The notes: generated by a model not told the origin, from the letters alone. A DNA stretch of 64,000 nt from Pseudomonadota bacterium (GCA_021845985.1 JAJZES010000033.1:88396-152395); one strand, 5' to 3'; shown: positions 24,829 through 35,440, counted from the first letter of the stretch. Numbers and translations: made by a program.

Positions 24829-27085
24829 GCTGCGTCCTCAGCCTGTGGCCCTGCTGCGATCCGGCCTGCGGGCCGAGCGGCAGCGTCAGCGTCGCAACCG
24901 TGCCCGGCCCCTCCCAGTCCGCGCGCGGCACCCGGTCGGCCAGTGTCACCCGGCCGCCATGGTCCTCCATGATCTTCTTGACGATGGCAAGGCCGAGACC
25001 GGTGCCCTTGGGCTTATGAGTGACATACGGCTCGGTCAGCCGATCACGATCCGCCTCCGGCAGCCCGGTGCCGTCGTCGGCGACGCTGATCGCCACCTCC
25101 TGCTCATCGGCGGTGACGCCGATCACGATGCGCCCGGCGCGCGGCCGCGCCGCCACCGCGTCGGCGGCATTCTGCAACAGATTGGTCAGCGCCTGACCGA
25201 GCAACCGGCGGTCACACGGCGCCACCGGCCCGCGGTCGGGGATCGCCGTGACATAGCTGATTTCCGGGTGTGCGGTGCGCTGCAGCACCAGCGCCTCGCG
25301 CGCCGCCCGGCCGATATCCTCGGGCCGGATGTTCGGCTGCGGCATGCGGGCGAAGGCGGAGAACTCATCGACCATGCGGCCGATATCGCCGACATGGCGG
25401 ACGATGGTGTCGGCACATTGCGCGAACGTCTCGGGGTCGGACTTGATTTCCTTGGCGAAGCGCTTTTTCAGCCGTTCGGCGGAAAGCTGGATCGGTGTCA
25501 GCGGATTCTTGATCTCGTGGGCGATGCGTCGGGCCACGTCGGCCCAGGCGGCCTTGCGCTGGGCCGACTGCAGCTCGGTGATGTCGTCGAAGGTGACGAC
25601 GAAGCCGAAGCCCGGCCGGGTTCCATCGCCGCCGCTGCGGTCAGCGCCGATGCGCACCAGCAGGGTGCGCCGGCGGTTCGCCGGCCCGTGCTGGATTTCC
25701 GCCGTATGCGCCCGCTCCGGTGCCTCCCGCGCCGCCTGGATCAGGGCGGCGAACTCCTCGACCACCTCGCCGAGCTGCCGGCCGATGGCGCTCAGCAGGT
25801 CGTGGCCGAGCAGCGCGCTGGCCGCCTGGTTGGGCAATTCGATCTGGCCGTCATGGTCGAGGCCGATGACCCCGGCGGTGACGCCGGCCAGCACCGTTTC
25901 GGTGAAGCGCCGGCGCAGGTCGATCTGGCTGTAGGCGTCCATCAGCTCGCTGCGCTGCGCCGCCAGTTGCCCGGTCATCCGGTTGAAGGCGCGCGACAGG
26001 CCGGCAACCTCGTCGCCGGTCGCCGCCTCGGGCACGCGCACGCCGAGATCGCCGGCGCGCACCCGTTCGGCGGCCATGATCAGGCGGCCGATCGGGCGGG
26101 CGATCTGGTTGGCGATGACCAGCCCGATCAGCGCCGCGGCCAGCAGCACCAGCAGCGCCACCAGGGCGAAGATCAGCACCAGCGTCACCTGCAGCCCGGA
26201 GCGGTTCTGATCCAGCCGGTTGTATTCGGCGACCGCCTTCTCGGTGCGCGCCATGTGATCGAGAATGGCCGGATCGACCGGCCGGCTGATCAGCAGCATC
26301 AGCATCGGCGTCGAATCGAGTGCGACCACCGCGCGCACCCGCGTCGAATCGTCGGCGCCGAGCACGACGACATCGCCGCTCTTGGCCTGCTCGGTCGCCG
26401 CCGCCGGCGGCGCGGTGATGCCGAGGCCGGCCATCAGCCCGGCCGAGGCGATCACCTGTCCGGTCACCGGCTCATAGATCACCGCCTCGGTCAGCCCGCG
26501 CAGCGCCGTCTGACTGGCCAGGATCTCGCCGAAGGCGTTCGGGTCGTCGGCCAGCAGCCGGCCGGCGCGGGCGAGGTCGTTGGCCATGCCGAGCGCATCG
26601 GCGCGGATGTTGTTGCGGTGCTCCTCCAGATAGCCGCGGCTGGCCTGCAGGCTCTCCGCCAGCGCGGTGCGCACCCGGTCGTTGAACCAGGACTGGATGC
26701 CGAGGTCGAAGAAGAACGTGGCAAACACGGCGACGACGATCGCCGGCGTGACCGCGACGCCGCCGAACAGCAGCACCAGCCGCACATGCAGCCGTGAGCC
26801 GGCCGAGCCGCGCCGCCGCTCCACCCACACCCGCGTCAGCCGCCCGGCCAGCACGGCGCCCAGCACCAGCAGCACGGCGAGATTCGACAGCACCAGGGCG
26901 AAGGCGCGGTTCGGGTGCATGACCTGCGGCATGCCGCCGGCCAGCGTGGCGAAACTGGCGATGCCGAGCGCCAGCGCCACCGCCGCCAGGATCAGCGTGA
27001 ACACCTTGCCGAGCAGAAGATCGGCGAGGCGGTGCAGCCGCTCGCCGCGGGTCAGCCGCGGCGATGGCAGGAAGGGGGCGTTCAT
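24818..27085 (-). CDS. ntrY: Nitrogen-regulation membrane sensor histidine kinase NtrY
   Basis: A 755-residue kinase. Several N-terminal membrane helices (TLILAAVALALGIASFATLA; NLAVLLVLGAVLAGRL; LVLLFGGVAVTPAIVVAVFA) frame a periplasmic sensor part. After another helix pair comes HAMP (IARPIGRLIMAAERVRAGDL), a PAS domain, the phospho-acceptor in RRIAHEIKNPLTPIQLSAER near residue 520, and the ATPase boxes LTNLLQNAADAV and GTGLGLAIVKKIMEDHGG. It phosphorylates NtrX and can cross-talk to NtrC in relatives. It is the third-from-upstream member of the ntr operon. Confidence 0.94.
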   Translation of the reverse strand: MNAPFLPSPRLTRGERLHRLADLLLGKVFTLILAAVALALGIASFATLAGGMPQVMHPNRAFALVLSNLAVLLVLGAVLAGRLTRVWVERRRGSAGSRLHVRLVLLFGGVAVTPAIVVAVFATFFFDLGIQSWFNDRVRTALAESLQASRGYLEEHRNNIRADALGMANDLARAGRLLADDPNAFGEILASQTALRGLTEAVIYEPVTGQVIASAGLMAGLGITAPPAAATEQAKSGDVVVLGADDSTRVRAVVALDSTPMLMLLISRPVDPAILDHMARTEKAVAEYNRLDQNRSGLQVTLVLIFALVALLVLLAAALIGLVIANQIARPIGRLIMAAERVRAGDLGVRVPEAATGDEVAGLSRAFNRMTGQLAAQRSELMDAYSQIDLRRRFTETVLAGVTAGVIGLDHDGQIELPNQAASALLGHDLLSAIGRQLGEVVEEFAALIQAAREAPERAHTAEIQHGPANRRRTLLVRIGADRSGGDGTRPGFGFVVTFDDITELQSAQRKAAWADVARRIAHEIKNPLTPIQLSAERLKKRFAKEIKSDPETFAQCADTIVRHVGDIGRMVDEFSAFARMPQPNIRPEDIGRAAREALVLQRTAHPEISYVTAIPDRGPVAPCDRRLLGQALTNLLQNAADAVAARPRAGRIVIGVTADEQEVAISVADDGTGLPEADRDRLTEPYVTHKPKGTGLGLAIVKKIMEDHGGRVTLADRVPRADWEGPGTVATLTLPLGPQAGSQQGHRLRTQHGA

Positions 27086-27104
27086 CAGGGGCGCTGCCGC
27101 CCGA

Positions 27105-28565
<1,461 letters not shown>

Positions 28566-28570
28566 CGTCG

Positions 28571-29710
28571 TCAGACCCCTTCCACGTCATCGTGGATGAC
28601 CGGCAGATGCAGGCGGAATTCGGTGCGGCCGGGCCGGCTGTCAACTTCGATCAGGCCGCCGTGATCGGCGACGATCTTGGCCACCAGCGCCAGTCCAAGG
28701 CCGCTGCCGGCGGGTTTGGTGCTGACGAACGGATCGAACAGATTGGGCCGGATGTCCTCGGCGATACCCGGCCCGTTGTCGCGCACGGCGACCAGCAGCG
28801 GCAGATGCAGCCGCCGGTCGCTGCCGGGAACCGCCAGCCAGACGCCATGCTGAAAGCCGGTGGTCAGGGTGATCTCACCGTTCGGCAGCGCCGCCGCGGT
28901 GATCGCCTCGGCGGCGTTCTTGACCAGATTGAGCACCACCTGCACCAACTGGTCACGGCTGCCCCAGGCCGGCGGCAGCGACGGGTCATAGACTTCGTGG
29001 ATGCGCAGATGCGCGGCAAAGCCGCTCTGCGCCAGCCGCCGCACATGCTCCAGCACGCGATGGATGTTGAACGGCGCCCGCTCGATCGGCTTCTCGCCGA
29101 AAATCTCCATGCGATCGACCAGGGCGCGGATGCGGTCGGCCTCGTCACGGATCAGCACGGTCAGTTCGCGGTCCGCCTCGGCGACGCTGCTTTCGAGCAG
29201 TTGCGCGGCGCCGCGGATGCCGGAGAGCGGGTTCTTGACCTCGTGCGCCAGGATCGCCGCCATGCCGGTGACCGAGCGGGCGGCGCTGCGGAAGGTCAGT
29301 TGCCGGTCGAGGGCGCGGGCTGCCGAGGCATCCTGCAGCACCAGCACCACGCTGCCGGGTTCCTCCGGCAGCGGCGAACCCTGCACGGTGATGCCCTGTT
29401 TGTGCAGCCGCGGGCTGTCGAGCGTCATGTCGTGCTCGCTGATCGTCGCCTCGGTGTCGCGCACCTGGGCGATCAGCAGGAAAATCGGGTTGTCCTCCGG
29501 CACCAGATCGGCCAGCCGCAGATGCGCCAGTTGCACCTGTGACAGGCCGAGAAACTGCTCGGCGGCGTGGTTGGCGAAGCGGAAGCGGTTGTCGCGGTCG
29601 AGCAGCAGCACCGCCGCCGGCAGCGCCGACAGCAGCGCCGCGGTGTCCGGCTCGCGCGCCGTCTCGCGCCCGACCACCGCCAGCACGCCGCGCGCCAGCG
29701 GCCCCCTCAT
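28571..29710 (-). CDS. ntrB: Nitrogen-regulation histidine kinase NtrB (GlnL)
   Basis: A 379-residue soluble kinase/phosphatase for NtrC, normally controlled by PII. A PAS domain occupies about residues 20-125 ([20 protein letters not shown]). The phospho-acceptor His is in [20 protein letters not shown] near 153, and the catalytic boxes are [13 protein letters not shown] and [20 protein letters not shown]. No membrane segments are seen. The ATG at 29710 overlaps the dusB stop by 4 bases, so dusB leads the operon. Confidence 0.94.
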   Translation of the reverse strand: MRGPLARGVLAVVGRETAREPDTAALLSALPAAVLLLDRDNRFRFANHAAEQFLGLSQVQLAHLRLADLVPEDNPIFLLIAQVRDTEATISEHDMTLDSPRLHKQGITVQGSPLPEEPGSVVLVLQDASAARALDRQLTFRSAARSVTGMAAILAHEVKNPLSGIRGAAQLLESSVAEADRELTVLIRDEADRIRALVDRMEIFGEKPIERAPFNIHRVLEHVRRLAQSGFAAHLRIHEVYDPSLPPAWGSRDQLVQVVLNLVKNAAEAITAAALPNGEITLTTGFQHGVWLAVPGSDRRLHLPLLVAVRDNGPGIAEDIRPNLFDPFVSTKPAGSGLGLALVAKIVADHGGLIEVDSRPGRTEFRLHLPVIHDDVEGV

Positions 29711-30744
29711 GCCGCCACCGCCGGCGCGTCGCCGCTGATCAGCGGGTCATAGAACCCGTCGATCCGGCGCAGCACCGCGGCCACCTCGTCGAGCCGCATC
29801 ACACTGGCGCGGAACTCCGCCGAGCCGGGCAGGCCGCGCGAGTACCAGGCCAAGTGCTTGCGGGCCAGCCGCAGCCCCGCATCGGTGCCGAAATGCGCCA
29901 GCATGGCGTGGTAATGCTCCAGCATGATCTTTTTCTGTTGCGCCAGTGCCGGCTCGGCGAGGCTGCTGCCGGTGCGCAGCCGATGCGCCACCTGGGCGGG
30001 AAACCACGGCCGGCCATAGCAGCCGCGGCCGATCATCACCCCGTCGGCGCCGGAGCGGCGCAGCGCCTCGACGGCGGCCTCCTCGGTGGTGATGTCGCCG
30101 TTGACGATCACCGGGATGCGCACCGCCTGCTTGACCCCGGCGATGAAATCCCAGTCGGCGACGCCGGTATAGAACATCTGCCGGGTGCGGCCATGCACCG
30201 TCACCATGCGGATGCCGACCTCCTCGGCGATGCGGGCGAGGCGCGGCGCGTTCAGGCTGGCATGGTCCCAGCCCATGCGCATCTTCAGCGTCACCGGCAC
30301 CGCGACCGCGCGCACCGTCGCCTCCAGGATGCGGGCGGCGGCGACCTCGTCGCGCATCAGGGCGCTGCCGGCCTCCTGGCCGACGGCGACTTTTTTCACC
30401 GGGCAGCCAAAATTGATGTCGATGATGTCGGCGCCGCGGCCGACGGCGATGCGCGCCGCCTCGGCCATCGCCACCGGGTCGCAGCCGGCAAGCTGGATCG
30501 CCGACGGCGCGCCGTCCAGCTCGGCCATGCGCAGCGTGGTGCGGTTCTCCCGCACCATCGCCCAGGAGGCGATCATCTCGGAGACCACCAGCCCGGCGCC
30601 GAGGCGCCGCGCCAGCCGGCGGAACGGCAGATCGGTGACGCCCGACATCGGCGCCAGGATCACCGGCAGGTCGATGACGACGCCATTGCCAAGCACGAGA
30701 GGCCGCACGCAAAGCGGCTGCCTGATTTCATTCGGGTTGCCCAT
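29707..30744 (-). CDS. dusB: tRNA-dihydrouridine synthase DusB
   Basis: An FMN-dependent TIM-barrel enzyme reducing uridines in the tRNA D loop. The 345-residue protein shows LAPMSGVTDLPFRRLARRLG, MVVSEM-like VVSEMIASWAMV, the catalytic Cys in DINFGCPVKKVAVGQEAGSA near residue 112, and VMIGRGCYGRPWF. The same dusB-ntrBC order is widespread in proteobacteria (as in E. coli dusB-fis neighbourhoods and alphaproteobacterial ntr operons). It is divergent from ispDF across a short spacer that must hold both promoters. Confidence 0.93.
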   Translation of the reverse strand: MGNPNEIRQPLCVRPLVLGNGVVIDLPVILAPMSGVTDLPFRRLARRLGAGLVVSEMIASWAMVRENRTTLRMAELDGAPSAIQLAGCDPVAMAEAARIAVGRGADIIDINFGCPVKKVAVGQEAGSALMRDEVAAARILEATVRAVAVPVTLKMRMGWDHASLNAPRLARIAEEVGIRMVTVHGRTRQMFYTGVADWDFIAGVKQAVRIPVIVNGDITTEEAAVEALRRSGADGVMIGRGCYGRPWFPAQVAHRLRTGSSLAEPALAQQKKIMLEHYHAMLAHFGTDAGLRLARKHLAWYSRGLPGSAEFRASVMRLDEVAAVLRRIDGFYDPLISGDAPAVAA

Positions 30745-30823
30745 GATTTGGGCACTTTATCCCTTGCCCGGTGGCCGCGCAACACGTTGACGCGACGCCG
30801 CGGTGCGGCAAGTGTGCGCTTCG

Positions 30824-31969
30824 ATGTCCGCCCCTCGTCTCGCCGCCCTGCTGATGGCCGCCGGCTCCGGCAGTCGCTTTGGCGCGCCCACCGCCAAGCA
30901 GTTTCTGCCGCTTGCCGGTCGCCCGGTGCTGCGCCATGCCGCCGAGCGTCTGGCCGCCGGCTGCGACCTGCTGCTGCCGGTCGGCGATGCGGCGCCGATC
31001 GCCGCGGCGCTGGCCGGCATCGCGCATCTGCCGCCGGTGGCCGGCGGCGCCACCCGCCAGGACAGCGTGCGCCGCGGTCTCGACGCGCTGCTGCCCTATG
31101 CGCCCGACCTCGTCATGGTGCATGACGGCTGCCGCCCGTTCTTCCCGGCGACGACCATTACCGAACTGCGCAGGGCGGTCGAACAGGTCGAAGGGGCGAT
31201 CCCGGCGGTGCCGGTGTCCGAGACGCTCAAGCGCAGCGGCGACGGGCGGATCGGCGCCACGGTGTCGCGCGAGGGGCTGTACCGGGCGCAGACGCCGCAG
31301 ATGTTCCATTTCGCGCTGCTGCACCGGTTGCACCACAGCGCCGCCCAGGGGGCAACCGACGACGCGGCGATTCTCGAAGCCGCCGGGCATGCAGTGGCGC
31401 TGGTGCCGGGCAGCGAGGACAACGTCAAGCTCACTTACCCGGAGGATTTCGTGCGGCTGGAGCGTATCCTCGGCGCGGCGCTGCTGCCGCGGGTCGGCAC
31501 CGGGTTTGATGTGCATGTGCTGGAGCGCGGTCGCCGCCTGATGCTGTGCGGCGTCGAGGTGCCGCACGAGTTCGGGCTGGCCGGCCATTCGGACGCCGAT
31601 GTCGGCATCCACGCGCTGTGCGATGCGATTTACGGCGCGCTGGCCGAGGGCGATATCGGCCGCCACTTCCCGCCCAGCGAGATGACCTGGAAGGACGCCG
31701 ATTCGGCGCGGTTCCTGGCCCATGCGGCGGCGCGCATCGCCGCCCGCGGCGGGGTGCTGGCGAATGCCGACGTGACGCTGGTCTGCGAACGGCCAAAGAT
31801 CACGCCGCACGCGGCGGCGATGATCGCGCGGCTGGCGACGCTGCTGCAGGTGCCGCAATCGCGCCTGTCGGTGAAGGCGACGACCACCGAACGGCTCGGC
31901 TTCACCGGCCGCATGGAGGGGATCGCGGCGCAGGCGGCGGTGATGATCCTGCTGCCGGCGGCCGACTGA
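30824..31969 (+). CDS. ispDF: Bifunctional IspD/IspF, MEP isoprenoid pathway
   Basis: A 381-residue fusion of two non-adjacent MEP-pathway enzymes. IspD, the cytidylyltransferase (residues 1 to about 220), has LMAAGSGSRFGAPTAKQFLP and MVHDGCRPF. IspF, the cyclodiphosphate synthase (from about 223), has VGTGFDVHVL and LAGHSDADVGIHALCDAIYG, whose D-x-H and H-S-D residues bind the metal. The fusion is typical of alphaproteobacteria. The ATG at 30824 is preferred to a GTG at 30803 because homologous N-termini begin right before the nucleotide-binding loop. Confidence 0.95.
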   Translation: MSAPRLAALLMAAGSGSRFGAPTAKQFLPLAGRPVLRHAAERLAAGCDLLLPVGDAAPIAAALAGIAHLPPVAGGATRQDSVRRGLDALLPYAPDLVMVHDGCRPFFPATTITELRRAVEQVEGAIPAVPVSETLKRSGDGRIGATVSREGLYRAQTPQMFHFALLHRLHHSAAQGATDDAAILEAAGHAVALVPGSEDNVKLTYPEDFVRLERILGAALLPRVGTGFDVHVLERGRRLMLCGVEVPHEFGLAGHSDADVGIHALCDAIYGALAEGDIGRHFPPSEMTWKDADSARFLAHAAARIAARGGVLANADVTLVCERPKITPHAAAMIARLATLLQVPQSRLSVKATTTERLGFTGRMEGIAAQAAVMILLPAAD

Positions 31970-32021
31970 GGCGGCGCCGTTGCCACCATGAACGACGCGG
32001 CTGGACGCCGCCCTAAATCCG

Positions 32022-32045
32022 CCTTAGTCTAGTGTCTTAGCTAAG
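32022..32045. promoter_or_regulatory. Palindromic operator-like site upstream of the toxin-antitoxin pair
   Basis: CTTAGCTAAG at 32036-32045 is a perfect 10-bp palindrome. A partial copy, CTTAGTCTAG, lies 13 bases upstream at 32023-32032. The site ends one base before the antitoxin start at 32047. Phd/YefM antitoxins repress their own promoters through short palindromes in this position, so self-control here is a reasonable inference. Confidence 0.45.
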
Positions 32046-32046
32046 A

Positions 32047-32304
32047 GTGCATGCCGTGAAGACCGTCAACGTCCATGAGGCGAAGACCACCCTTTCCGCG
32101 CTGCTCGCGCTGGTCGAACAGGGCGAGGAGGTGGTGATCGCGCGCAATGGCGAACCGGTGGCCAGGCTCAGCCGCTATCATCCGGCACAGCCGCGCCAGC
32201 CGGGCGCATTGCGGCGCCTGCCGGGATGGGAGAGCTTCCGCTATGACCCGGCGGTCTTCGCCCCGCTGAGCGATCAGGAGATCGCCGACGAGGGGTGGCT
32301 GTGA
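32047..32304 (+). CDS. Type II antitoxin, Phd/YefM family
   Basis: An 85-residue protein. The N-terminus KTVNVHEAKTTLSALLALVE then EEVVIARNGEPVARLSRY is the Phd/YefM DNA-binding domain. The C-terminal arm WESFRYDPAVFAPLSDQEIA is the flexible part that wraps the toxin. The start may be the GTG at 32047 or the GTG at 32056. It overlaps the PIN toxin by 4 bases, as usual for coupled antitoxin-toxin synthesis. Confidence 0.85.
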   Translation: MHAVKTVNVHEAKTTLSALLALVEQGEEVVIARNGEPVARLSRYHPAQPRQPGALRRLPGWESFRYDPAVFAPLSDQEIADEGWL

Positions 32305-32687
32305 GCGACGGCTGCCTCGCCGACGCCTGCGCGATCATCGCCTTCTTCGCCGATGGCGGCGCCAGCATGACCGAAACCGGCATCGCCGCCATGCAACGTG
32401 ACGTGGCAATCTCGCCGATCACCGTCTGGGAACTGGCCCGAAAAGCGTCCATCGGCAAGCTGCCGCCGTTGCCGACCGTGGCTGGCAGTTTTACCCGCTG
32501 GCTCGCCGAACAAGGGTTCCGCCTTCAACCGCTGACATGGGCAGACACCGAACGCGCCACTGCGCTGCCGCCGATCCACAAAGACCCGATGGATCGCATG
32601 CTGATCGCACAGGCGTTGAACGCGGCCATGCCGGTGATTACCGAGGATGGGCTGTATCGGCAGTACGGCGTGACGACGGTGTGGTGA
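32301..32687 (+). CDS. Type II toxin, PIN-domain ribonuclease (VapC-like)
   Basis: A 128-residue PIN nuclease. The acidic metal-binding residues lie in LADACAIIAFF (Asp near residue 8), ISPITVWELARKASIGKLPP (Glu near 45) and HKDPMDRMLIAQAL (two Asp near 95). The ending MPVITEDGLYRQYGVTTVW is a standard PIN C-terminus, so the gene is intact. GTG at 32301 overlaps the antitoxin TGA. It lies only 55 bases from the att repeat of the integrated element but is outside it. Confidence 0.87.
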   Translation: MSDGCLADACAIIAFFADGGASMTETGIAAMQRDVAISPITVWELARKASIGKLPPLPTVAGSFTRWLAEQGFRLQPLTWADTERATALPPIHKDPMDRMLIAQALNAAMPVITEDGLYRQYGVTTVW

Positions 32688-32724
32688 TCCCCGCCGACGT
32701 GCCGCACGCGCCTTTCGCCGATCC

Positions 32725-32744
32725 GCATTTCCTTCTGGAAATGC
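32725..32744. terminator. Hairpin downstream of the original tRNA-Arg 3' end
   Basis: GCATTTCC (32725-32732) and GGAAATGC (32737-32744) form a perfect 8-bp stem with a TTCT loop. It lies just past the left att copy, where the tRNA-Arg transcript ended before the element inserted. No T tract follows on either strand, so a terminator or processing role is inferred only from position. Confidence 0.35.
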
Positions 32745-32796
32745 TTGGCGTTCCCGGCGGGATTCGAACCCACGGCCCCAGGATTAGGAATCCTGT
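32743..32796 (-). repeat. Left attachment repeat: displaced 3' half of tRNA-Arg (54 bp)
   Basis: These 54 bases are identical to 42220-42273. On the minus strand they contain CCA, the acceptor 3' strand, the T arm and the anticodon loop of tRNA-Arg, but they stop there; the D arm and 5' acceptor are missing. This is the chromosomal copy displaced when the element integrated, that is, the junction distal to the restored tRNA gene. It cannot make a tRNA. Confidence 0.92.
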
Positions 32797-32934
32797 AGTC
32801 AGGCATTTCCGGGGCAGTCCGGCACCGTTCCGAACCATCCCGTAGCGTCCGAATAACCCAGCAATTCCGCTTGCTTTCCGCCCGCATCCCCGCGAGGATA
32901 CCGGCCGGGATGGCCCGGGTCGGTTCGGTTGTGT

Positions 32935-32965
32935 TGAAGCCCCGCTGCATCCCCAGTGAAGCCCC
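32935..32965. promoter_or_regulatory. Putative integrase arm-type sites, left end
   Basis: Two direct copies of TGAAGCCCC lie at 32935-32943 and 32957-32965, 22 bp apart (two helical turns), just upstream of int. The same word occurs twice near the right end at 42144 and 42155. In the excised circle the two pairs would flank the core site, the usual plan of an attP. Confidence 0.45.
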
Positions 32966-32985
32966 GAGCGGGTGCCGAGGTCGGG

Positions 32986-34203
32986 ATGCCGGTGCGGTTG
33001 ACTGATACGGCGATTGCCAAGGCGGCGCGTGAAGCCGCCGACCTCGGGGTGCGGCGCGAGATGGCCGATGCCCAGTGTCCGGGCCTGCGCATCCGCTGCT
33101 CCCCGGCCGGCCTCCGGACATGGGCGCTGGCGTGCCGTGACGGTGCCGGCCGCATGCGCCGCTTCGTGCTGGGGCAGTATCCGGTGCTGGGCATCGCTGA
33201 AGCCCGCGATGAAGCCCGCACGCTACTCCATAGAGTGAAGCAGGGGGGTGCTGACCCGGTTGCGGACAAGCGCCGGGTGCGCGCCGAGGCCGAGGCGGCA
33301 AAGGCCGGGGTGGGCACGCTGGCGGCGGTTCTGGACGCATACGGCGCCAAGGCCGGCGCGAACCTCAAAAGCTGGCCGGCAAGCCGCAAACGGGTCGAAC
33401 TGGTGTTCGCCGCGCTGCTGCGCCGGCCGGTGGCGACGGTGACGGTGGGGGACATGCAGATGGCCGCCGATGGCTACCCCTCGGCCATGTCGGCGGCGTT
33501 CGCGGTGCGGACCATCCGGCCGGCGCTGCGCTGGGCGGCGGCGCCAGGGCGAGGCTACGTCCCCGCCGACCTCGCCAGTGTCCGGCCCCCAGTTGGCGCG
33601 ACGCGGCGCAAGCGGGTGCTGGCGCGCGAGGAACTGGCCACCATCCTGCCCGTGCTGCGCGCCAGCACCCGGCCCTACGCCGCCGCCATGCTGTTCATGC
33701 TGATGACGCTGGCGCGGCGCGAGGAAGTCGGGCGCGCGCGCTGGCGCGACGTGAGCCTGACCGGCGCGACATGGACCATCCCCGTCACCAAGAACGGCGA
33801 GCCGCATGTTGTGCCGCTGCCCCGGCAAGCCGTCGCGCTGCTGCAAGCGATCCGCCCGGCACGCGCCAAGCCGGCTGACCTGATCTTCTGCACCGCGACC
33901 GGGGCGGCGCTGCTGAACTGGGATCGCGAGACGAAGGCGATCCAGGCCGCGAGCGGCACGGATGGCTGGCACCGTCACGACCTCCGCCGGACGGGCGCGA
34001 CCATGCTGGGCGAGATGGGCGAGTTGCCCGACATCATTGAGGCGGCGTTGAACCACGTTGCCATCCGCTCGGCGCTGGCCGCCACCTACAACCGCGCGCG
34101 GTATCGCCCAGCCGTGGCGGCGGCGCTGCAACGCCTTGCAGACGCCCTCGACGGCATCGCGGCCGGCGGCGCCGAAATCCCCCCCCTGCATCGCCCAGCA
34201 TAG
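32986..34203 (+). CDS. int: Tyrosine recombinase / phage-type integrase
   Basis: A 405-residue P4-like integrase that catalyses insertion and excision at tRNA-Arg. The N-terminal DUF4102-type arm-binding domain has PGLRIRCSPAGLRTWALACR and FVLGQYPVLGIAEARDEART. The catalytic domain carries Arg near residue 244 (LARREEVGRARWRD), the Lys beta-hairpin TKNGEPHVVPLP, HDLRR near 331, His in LNHVAIRSA near 355, and the nucleophile Tyr in YNRARY near 368. All catalytic residues are present. ATG 32986 has GAGG 5 bases upstream; GTG 32956 is an alternative that would overlap the arm sites. Confidence 0.93.
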   Translation: MPVRLTDTAIAKAAREAADLGVRREMADAQCPGLRIRCSPAGLRTWALACRDGAGRMRRFVLGQYPVLGIAEARDEARTLLHRVKQGGADPVADKRRVRAEAEAAKAGVGTLAAVLDAYGAKAGANLKSWPASRKRVELVFAALLRRPVATVTVGDMQMAADGYPSAMSAAFAVRTIRPALRWAAAPGRGYVPADLASVRPPVGATRRKRVLAREELATILPVLRASTRPYAAAMLFMLMTLARREEVGRARWRDVSLTGATWTIPVTKNGEPHVVPLPRQAVALLQAIRPARAKPADLIFCTATGAALLNWDRETKAIQAASGTDGWHRHDLRRTGATMLGEMGELPDIIEAALNHVAIRSALAATYNRARYRPAVAAALQRLADALDGIAAGGAEIPPLHRPA

Positions 34204-34247
34204 GCCGCGCAGCGCCATGCCTCTGTGTGTATATCTAACCATTCTAT

Positions 34248-34389
34248 GGAAATTTCCCTCTACGGCTAAAAGGCATAGGGACCATAGGGGGCATAGGTTT
34301 TGAACCGAGTAGTGCCAATTGGTTACGAGGCGTTTTACCCCCCCTATGCCCCGTTCGTTGCATTTTGGAGCATAGGGACCATAGGGGGG
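34248..34389. repeat. Left CATAGGG repeat array (possible origin or operator)
   Basis: The 338-base gap after int holds no gene. It starts with an AT-rich patch containing the palindrome GGAAATTTCC (34248-34257). CATAGGG units follow at 34274, 34283 and (ending GT) 34292, spaced exactly 9 bp, then one in reverse at 34342 and two more at 34371 and 34380, again 9 bp apart. The 26 bases 34272-34297 are the exact reverse complement of 42021-42046 at the other end. Regular spacing beside AT-rich DNA suggests iterons for the element's own replication protein, or operators for a shared regulator. Confidence 0.75.
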
Positions 34390-34541
34390 GTAAGAGGCAA
34401 AATCCCGCTCGCGCCGCCTTTGCTGGGCGAACGTAGCGGGATTGCGACGGGTTTGACTTACTAACTGCGCCGGCCGGTTGCCGGGAATGGGGGGCCGGGC
34501 GCGCGCTGGAACGCCGCCCGGCTGGTCCCCGCCGACATGGA

Positions 34542-35159
34542 GTGAGCACGATGGACGGGAACAAGGGCGGTTCTACCACGGGCGGGGCCTTTACGCCCAT
34601 CTCGCCCGCCGAACTCGCGGCCTGGTTCGGGGAGGCCGGTGCGAAGGGGCGGCGGCTTCCGACCGAAGCCGACGTGCGCGGCTTGGCGGATTCGGTGAAC
34701 CTTCACATTCGGATAGTTGTCGGGCCGCCGCTGGTTCGCCACGCGGCAGAACTGGTTGCGGCAAACCGCCATGTGCGCGCGGCGCTGCCGCACTTGAAAA
34801 AAGCGCACGCCGAACTGGCCGCCGCCTTCGCGATCATAGACGCGATTCCCGATCCCGAGGCGCCCGCCTTGCTCCCCGAGATGCGCGCGCTGTTGCAGGC
34901 GGCGGGCGAGGTTTTGCAGGAACACCCGCCGGCCGGTCGGGGGCAACCCGAACGTCACTGGGATATGACAGCCCGGATGTTCGCGCCGGACGTGCAGAAA
35001 GTGATGCGCGCCAACGGGCGGGCAAACGCATCGGTCAGTCACGACAATGCTGTTGGCACCTACGTAGTCTCGAAGATCGTCCACCGCATCACGGGCGAAA
35101 ATGTCGATCGAGCGACGGTCGCGCGCGTACTCCGAAGCCATGAAAATGCTGGCGAGTAA
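34542..35159 (+). CDS. Hypothetical protein of the element (205 aa)
   Basis: I do not recognise a family. The N-terminus is glycine-rich, then ISPAELAAWFGEAGAKGRRL begins an alpha-helical protein. A middle helical section (AAELVAANRHVRAALPHLKK, AHAELAAAFAIIDAIP) is followed by a C-terminal block with conserved look: HWDMTARMFAPDVQKVMRAN and TYVVSKIVHRITGENVDRAT. The last part could be a winged-helix or accessory replication domain, by position only. It is the first gene after the repeat array and so probably the first under its control. The start is GTG 34542, or ATG 34551. Confidence 0.65.
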   Translation: MSTMDGNKGGSTTGGAFTPISPAELAAWFGEAGAKGRRLPTEADVRGLADSVNLHIRIVVGPPLVRHAAELVAANRHVRAALPHLKKAHAELAAAFAIIDAIPDPEAPALLPEMRALLQAAGEVLQEHPPAGRGQPERHWDMTARMFAPDVQKVMRANGRANASVSHDNAVGTYVVSKIVHRITGENVDRATVARVLRSHENAGE

Positions 35160-35236
35160 TCGCATGATTTTTCGCCAGCTTGTTCCGACCCCGCAATACA
35201 CCGATGTTCGCAGCAGTGACTGAACGGAGCCGGCCA

Positions 35237-35440
35237 ATGCCTTCCGACCACCCTGTGCCTATCGCCTTTTCGATCAAAGCTGCCGTCGAAGCGACCGGCG
35301 GCGCCGTGTCTCGGACAAAGATGTTCGAGTTAATCGCGACGCGCGCCATCGACGCCCGCAAGTCCGGCCGCCGCACGATGATCCTCGCCGATTCGCTGCG
35401 GCGCTACGTCGAGTCGCTGCCGCCTGCCCGTGCCGCCTGA
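35237..35440 (+). CDS. AlpA/HTH_17-type small DNA-binding protein
   Basis: A 67-residue MerR-like helix-turn-helix protein. AFSIKAAVEATGGAVSRTKM then FELIATRAIDARKSGRRTMI and LADSLRRYVESLP follow the HTH_17 pattern (recognition helix, then G-R-R beta wing, then a closing helix). Proteins of this type are excisionases (Xis) or AlpA activators that switch on satellite excision and replication genes. Its place between int and the primase fits that role. ATG 35237 was chosen over an upstream ATG at 35180 because the domain begins shortly after it. Confidence 0.7.
   Translation: MPSDHPVPIAFSIKAAVEATGGAVSRTKMFELIATRAIDARKSGRRTMILADSLRRYVESLPPARAA

Noticed and set aside
32743..32796. Second tRNA-Arg gene
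   Set aside because: Only the 3' half is present. The D arm and 5' acceptor strand are absent, so it is an att remnant.
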